NCBI GenBank assembly: GCA_025350945.1
Contig: JANXWW010000202.1
Span: forward strand, 1 to 7,194
Direction of reading: 5' to 3'
DNA from: Burkholderiales bacterium
GTDB lineage: Bacteria; Pseudomonadota; Gammaproteobacteria; Burkholderiales; Usitatibacteraceae
DNA length: 7,194 nucleotides
The notes beneath the pieces are model-generated. The model did no database searches and was not told the origin of the DNA. It saw only the letters and a list, made by a program, of their open reading frames with translations. Of this stretch, positions 4,879 to 7,194 are shown one piece after another. Position 1 is the stretch's first letter; each line of letters opens with the position of its first letter. The translations under genes were made by a program, and so were the position numbers.

Positions 4879-7194
4879 CGTACGGCTTGTGCTCACCAAA
4901 GCCGCGCTTGACCCCACGCAGAGCGTGGTCGTTGAAGCCTGCGCGGGTTCAGGCAAAACATGGCTGCTCGTCTCGCGGATTCTTCGGCTGCTACTGGCCG
5001 GTGCTGCACCCTCCAGCATTCTCGCCATCACCTTCACGCGCAAGGCGGCGGAAGAAATGAACGCGCGATTGATGCAGTGGCTGGAATTTTTGGCGACTGC
5101 AAGCGATGCGGAAGCGCGCGAATTTTTGCGTGAACGTGCATTGAGCGATGGCGAAATTGATGCGTTGCTGCCACGCGCGCGCCAGTTGTTTGCCGAAGTC
5201 GCCTTCGCCACGCCGCACATCGGCATCTCCACATTTCACGGCTGGTTCCAGCAGCTTTTATCTGCTGCGCCTATCGGCATGAGTGCGGCGGATGCCACCA
5301 TCGCCGATAGCGAATCCACGCTGCTCAATGAAGCGTGGCTGATGCTCGCGGAATCATTAAATCGCGATGCTGAATCGTCGGCTGCCGAGGCGTTGAATCG
5401 CCTGTTTGCCGAATGGGGCTTGCACAGCACCAAAGCGGTGTTGTGGAATTTTGTGAAACGTCGCGCGGAATGGCGCGCGTATTCGGGTGGCACGTTGCAT
5501 GTCGATGCCACTAACGATGCCGATCCCGATTTGATTGAAGCCGCACTCGTACATTGGCGTAAAGATTGGCGCATTGATTTGGATGCCAATCCGGTTGCAG
5601 ATTGGGCGAACAATGCTTCAACGGAGGCCAGCATTCGCGCCATTATTCGCAGCATCAACACCACGCCAAAAATGACCGAACCCGCGTTGAAATGGCCCCC
5701 AGTATTGGAAGCCGCGCTCAAGATTGCGGGGGAAAAAGAAAAGTTTGCTGAGATTCGTTCTGCGTTTTTAACGTTGAAAGACGAGCCGCGCGCGAATCAA
5801 TCACGCTGGGTCGAAAAAGCGGGCGTGCAGGATTATTTTCAAATGGTTTGTGCATCGATTCAAGCTGTGTTGGATTCGCTTAACAACCTTGAAATCTACG
5901 CCTATAACCGCGATGCATTAATTGTCGGCACCGCACTGCTTAAAAAATATGAAGACCTTAAAACCGATCAACGCGCAATCGATTTTGCCGATCTCGAATG
6001 GCGCGCATTTTCCTTGCTCACCGAAAGCGAACACGCCGAGACGATGCAATACCGGCTCGACCAGCGCTATCGCCATATTTTGCTAGACGAATTTCAGGAC
6101 ACCAATCCCATCCAATGGCAATGCTTGACCGCCTGGCTGACGGCAAGCGTGGGCGCGGATAACCGGCCAACGGTGTTTATGGTGGGCGACCCGAAGCAGG
6201 CGATTTATCGTTTTCGCCGCACCGATGCGCGCTTGTTCCAAATAGCTAAAAAATATTTCACAGAACACTTCGATGCCACTGTTTTTGCGCTGAATCGCAC
6301 CCGTCGCAATGCGCCTGCCGTGGTTGATTTCGTGAATCGTATTTTTGCTGATGAATCTTTGTTCGAAGGTTTTGCCGCGCATGAAACCGAGAATGAAGGT
6401 TTGCGTGGCGAAGTGACGGTGCTGCCGAAATTTGTTTCAATCAAAGCTGAACTTGACGCCAACCAAAATGAATTGCGCGATTCGTTAATGACGCCGCTCG
6501 CTGATGACGAGGAAGATCGCTACACGCTGGAGGCCGAAGCGCTGGCGAATGCGATTAGCAGCGCAGTGGGTAACATCAAGATTACTGAATCGCGTGACGG
6601 AAAAACAATTGAACGCGATATTGAGCGAAACGCACGTTATAACGACTTCATGGTGCTATTCCGTCGTCGTGCGCCGCTTGCTGCGTTCGAACGCGCACTA
6701 CGTGATGCGCGGATCCCGTATGTGGGTGCGCGACCCGGCGGCTTGATGGCGGCGCTGGAGGTAAGCGACATAGTGGCGCTGCTCACATTTTTATCCTCGC
6801 CCAATGATGATTTAGCGCTCGCGCAAGTGTTGAAATCGCCATTGTTTAACGCAAGCGATGATGTGTTGTTGAGCATTCGTTTTTGCAAACATGGGGGCAC
6901 GTGGTGGCAGCGTTTACAGCGGATTAAAACTGCTGATACTGAAAACGCTGCGACAAAATTAAACGCGTGGTTGCAAGCAATGGAATCGCTGCCCGTTCAC
7001 GATTTGTTGGATCGTGTGTTCCATGAAGCCGATGTGCTCAACGCCTATACGCGCGCCGTGCCGGAGATGATGCGCGCCAGTGTGATCGCGAATCTGAATG
7101 CGTTTATGGCGTTGGCACTGGAAGTAGATAGTGGGCGTTTTCCCAGCCTTACGCGATTTCTGAACGAGCTAAAACGATTCCATGCGCTGCCTGA
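4871..7194 (+). CDS. UvrD/AddA-family DNA helicase (partial, 3' end outside window)
   Basis: ATP-dependent superfamily 1 helicase, probably the motor subunit partnering the upstream nuclease. The frame is open from ATG 4871 for 774 codons to the window edge; AddA/RecB-like proteins usually exceed 1,100 residues. Visible motifs: Walker A AGSGKT at 25-30, motif Ia ITFTRKAAEEM at 53-63, GISTFHGWF at 118-126, Walker B LLDEFQD at 404-410, motif III VGDPKQAIYRFRR at 438-450, and LNRTRRN at 474-480, where UvrD-type helicases carry an NYRS-like motif IV. The later motifs and any C-terminal nuclease domain are off the edge, so I cannot tell whether the subunit also cuts DNA. The gene starts inside the last codons of the nuclease gene (8-base overlap, ATGACTAA), and no clear ribosome site precedes it, pointing to translational coupling. 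It could be annotated AddA, RecB-like or simply UvrD-like. Confidence 0.93.
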   Translation, partial: MTNVRLVLTKAALDPTQSVVVEACAGSGKTWLLVSRILRLLLAGAAPSSILAITFTRKAAEEMNARLMQWLEFLATASDAEAREFLRERALSDGEIDALLPRARQLFAEVAFATPHIGISTFHGWFQQLLSAAPIGMSAADATIADSESTLLNEAWLMLAESLNRDAESSAAEALNRLFAEWGLHSTKAVLWNFVKRRAEWRAYSGGTLHVDATNDADPDLIEAALVHWRKDWRIDLDANPVADWANNASTEASIRAIIRSINTTPKMTEPALKWPPVLEAALKIAGEKEKFAEIRSAFLTLKDEPRANQSRWVEKAGVQDYFQMVCASIQAVLDSLNNLEIYAYNRDALIVGTALLKKYEDLKTDQRAIDFADLEWRAFSLLTESEHAETMQYRLDQRYRHILLDEFQDTNPIQWQCLTAWLTASVGADNRPTVFMVGDPKQAIYRFRRTDARLFQIAKKYFTEHFDATVFALNRTRRNAPAVVDFVNRIFADESLFEGFAAHETENEGLRGEVTVLPKFVSIKAELDANQNELRDSLMTPLADDEEDRYTLEAEALANAISSAVGNIKITESRDGKTIERDIERNARYNDFMVLFRRRAPLAAFERALRDARIPYVGARPGGLMAALEVSDIVALLTFLSSPNDDLALAQVLKSPLFNASDDVLLSIRFCKHGGTWWQRLQRIKTADTENAATKLNAWLQAMESLPVHDLLDRVFHEADVLNAYTRAVPEMMRASVIANLNAFMALALEVDSGRFPSLTRFLNELKRFHALP

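Noticed and set aside
5236..5721. 161-codon minus-strand open frame inside the helicase gene
   Set aside because: It lies wholly inside a motif-bearing helicase frame, is rich in Ser, Ala and Arg as expected of an antisense reading, and shows no recognisable domain.

Overview
The window looks like ordinary chromosomal sequence from a proteobacterium, most likely a betaproteobacterium. The Rho, thioredoxin and 7Fe-8S ferredoxin proteins are all of proteobacterial type. The trxA-rho order matches the well-known proteobacterial arrangement. An AddB-like nuclease followed by a UvrD/AddA-like helicase next to these genes is a layout I associate with Betaproteobacteria; the class is an inference, and I cannot name a genus. 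G+C is roughly half by eye, and base composition looks uniform. I see no tRNA, rRNA, insertion sequence, integrase, CRISPR array or other sign of recent transfer.

Layout. On the minus strand, trxA (1160-1486) is followed by rho (819 down to base 1, cut by the window edge). They are separated by a 340-base leader holding a good sigma70-type promoter and a C-rich, G-poor tract that resembles a Rho utilisation site. A 234-base divergent intergenic region (1487-1720) separates trxA from a plus-strand run of three genes: fdxA (1721-2044), a 935-residue AddB-like PD-(D/E)XK nuclease that starts at TTG (2071-4878), and a UvrD/AddA-family helicase (4871 to the window end, 774 residues visible) whose ATG overlaps the nuclease stop region by 8 bases.

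How the genes fit together. The nuclease and helicase are very probably the two subunits of an AddAB-type complex that resects double-strand breaks for RecA-dependent repair. The nuclease carries the four-cysteine pattern that binds a [4Fe-4S] cluster in AddB, so the iron-sulfur ferredoxin gene just upstream is a suggestive but unproven partner. Rho terminates transcription and thioredoxin reduces disulfides; nothing in the sequence links them functionally to the repair genes beyond position.

I did not find a convincing previously undescribed system. The points most worth a second look are the rut-like tract and a 39-codon overlapping frame in the rho leader, the fdxA/Fe-S nuclease linkage, and an interrupted palindrome in the trxA-fdxA intergenic region.
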